Under the pieces are notes generated by a model. It saw only the letters and a list, made by a program, of their open reading frames with translations, was not told the origin of the DNA and ran no database searches. Shown piece after piece: positions 29,517-30,065 of a DNA stretch of 30,065 nucleotides. The stretch's first letter is position 1; every line of letters begins with the position of its first letter. A program made the position numbers and the translations under genes. The stretch spans positions 1 to 30,065 of the forward strand of contig DATIHQ010000086.1 of the NCBI GenBank assembly GCA_035480535.1. Direction: 5' to 3'. The DNA comes from DATIHQ01 sp035480535 (GTDB taxonomy: Bacteria; Chlamydiota; Chlamydiia; Chlamydiales; SM23-39).

Positions 29517-30065
29517 ATGAAAACGGCAAAGGATCTAAGAATTCCCTTTAGTTGGCCTGAGAGAAGGCCTATTTTTCTCGACCGCTTTTTTTATATTCCC
29601 GGCAAATACGATGCTCATCAGAGACTCGTCTCTTGGGCTGAACTTTTTGGCAATGACAACCCGATCATTATTGAATATTGCAGCGGCAATGGCCAGTGGA
29701 TTGGCGCGCGGGCCAAGCAAAATCCCCACCTGAATTGGGTCGCGGTGGAGAAGAAGTTTGAGCGGGCGCGGCAGATCTGGCTGAAACTGCATCGCGAAGC
29801 CATCTCTAACCTCTACGTCGTTTGCGGAGAGGCCCAAACCTTTACTCGCTATTACCCGCCGCAAGAGTCGGTTTCTGAAATTTATGTGAACTTTCCCGAT
29901 CCCTGGCCAAAGCTGCGCCATGCAAAGCATCGCCTCGTCCGCGAACCTTTTCTCTCCGAGTTGCAAAGAATCGTCACTCCTAAAGGAAAAGCCACCTTTG
30001 TTACGGATGATTGGGATTACGCCTCCCGCATGCTCCTCGTGCTGAAAAATTGTCCTCAATGGCAG
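29517..30065 (+). CDS. trmB: tRNA (guanine-N7-)-methyltransferase, 3' end cut by the window
   Basis: The first 183 codons of trmB; the frame is still open at the last base. TrmB uses SAM to make m7G46 in tRNA. IIEYCSGNGQWI is motif I (with C-S instead of the more usual G-C), WVAVEKKFERARQ the ribose-binding strand, and VNFPDPWPKLRHAKHRLV the DPWPK active-site segment that is diagnostic for TrmB. Full length is expected to be about 210-230 residues, so only a short C-terminal part is missing. There is no ribosome binding site; the promoter -10 box ends 8 bases before the ATG. It is divergent from tolQR across 76 bases. Confidence 0.93.
   Translation, partial: MKTAKDLRIPFSWPERRPIFLDRFFYIPGKYDAHQRLVSWAELFGNDNPIIIEYCSGNGQWIGARAKQNPHLNWVAVEKKFERARQIWLKLHREAISNLYVVCGEAQTFTRYYPPQESVSEIYVNFPDPWPKLRHAKHRLVREPFLSELQRIVTPKGKATFVTDDWDYASRMLLVLKNCPQWQ

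Noticed and set aside
29535..30059. Minus-strand open frame of 174 codons at the right end
   Set aside because: It is antisense to trmB, whose motifs (DPWPK and motif I) are unmistakable.

Overview
The window looks like a chromosomal segment of a Chlamydiota bacterium, most likely an environmental, amoeba-type member (Parachlamydia/Waddlia/Criblamydia side) rather than Chlamydia itself. The pointers are a Tlc-family nucleotide transporter (energy parasitism), an Inc-like bilobed membrane protein, serine- and proline-rich effector-like proteins, a MYND zinc-finger protein, and several exported beta-barrel or periplasmic proteins of the kind chlamydiae carry. No species assignment is possible from the sequence alone. 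Coding density is high and both strands are used. No rRNA, IS transposase, phage gene or CRISPR array is visible.

Layout: (1) 10-6968, minus strand: a Ser-rich unknown protein, an RNB-domain exoribonuclease, then a tight cluster of SAM methyltransferase, glmS and an AsmA-like envelope protein. (2) 7298-8686: an amino-acid permease with a near-consensus promoter placed so that its mRNA should be leaderless. (3) 8719-12597, minus strand: a six-gene probable operon with an exported repeat protein, an Inc-like protein, a Pro-rich protein, a zinc ribbon, a LURP/YxjI-like protein and a LicD-family protein. A PagL-like lipid A deacylase is divergent from it at 12700, so the locus has an envelope/host-interface flavour. 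(4) 13282-17611: YheT-type hydrolase, ATP/ADP translocase, exported HIT protein, delta-9 type desaturase. (5) 17681-21403: MYND protein and exported MsrB, SRPBCC protein, a barrel-like protein with an HExxxH motif, DUF155/RMND1 protein. (6) 21733-25562: cold-shock protein, dicarboxylate/amino-acid symporter, DUF192 protein, outer-membrane barrel, exported unknown. (7) 25539-28247: an accessory-looking island with a Ser-rich basic protein, an archaeal-type adenylate kinase beside tRNA-Leu(UAG), and an unknown membrane protein behind an operator-like dyad. (8) 28244-30065: TolR/TolQ (ExbD/ExbB) and a divergent trmB cut by the window end.

Intergenic DNA carries a family of long imperfect palindromes. 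Two 199-bp copies (7050-7248, 14281-14479) share 24-bp terminal inverted repeats and a core. A third copy with its core inverted (21447-21707) has extra outer inverted repeats. An unrelated CACAGAG-type palindrome lies at 2976-3065. Four of the six convergent gene pairs overlap at their 3' ends, and the other two are separated by a palindromic repeat.

The most notable points are the archaeal-type adenylate kinase next to a tRNA gene, the palindromic repeat family, the three genes whose promoter -10 box ends only 7-8 nt before the start codon, and the Inc-like/Pro-rich/LURP/LicD operon facing a PagL-like enzyme.
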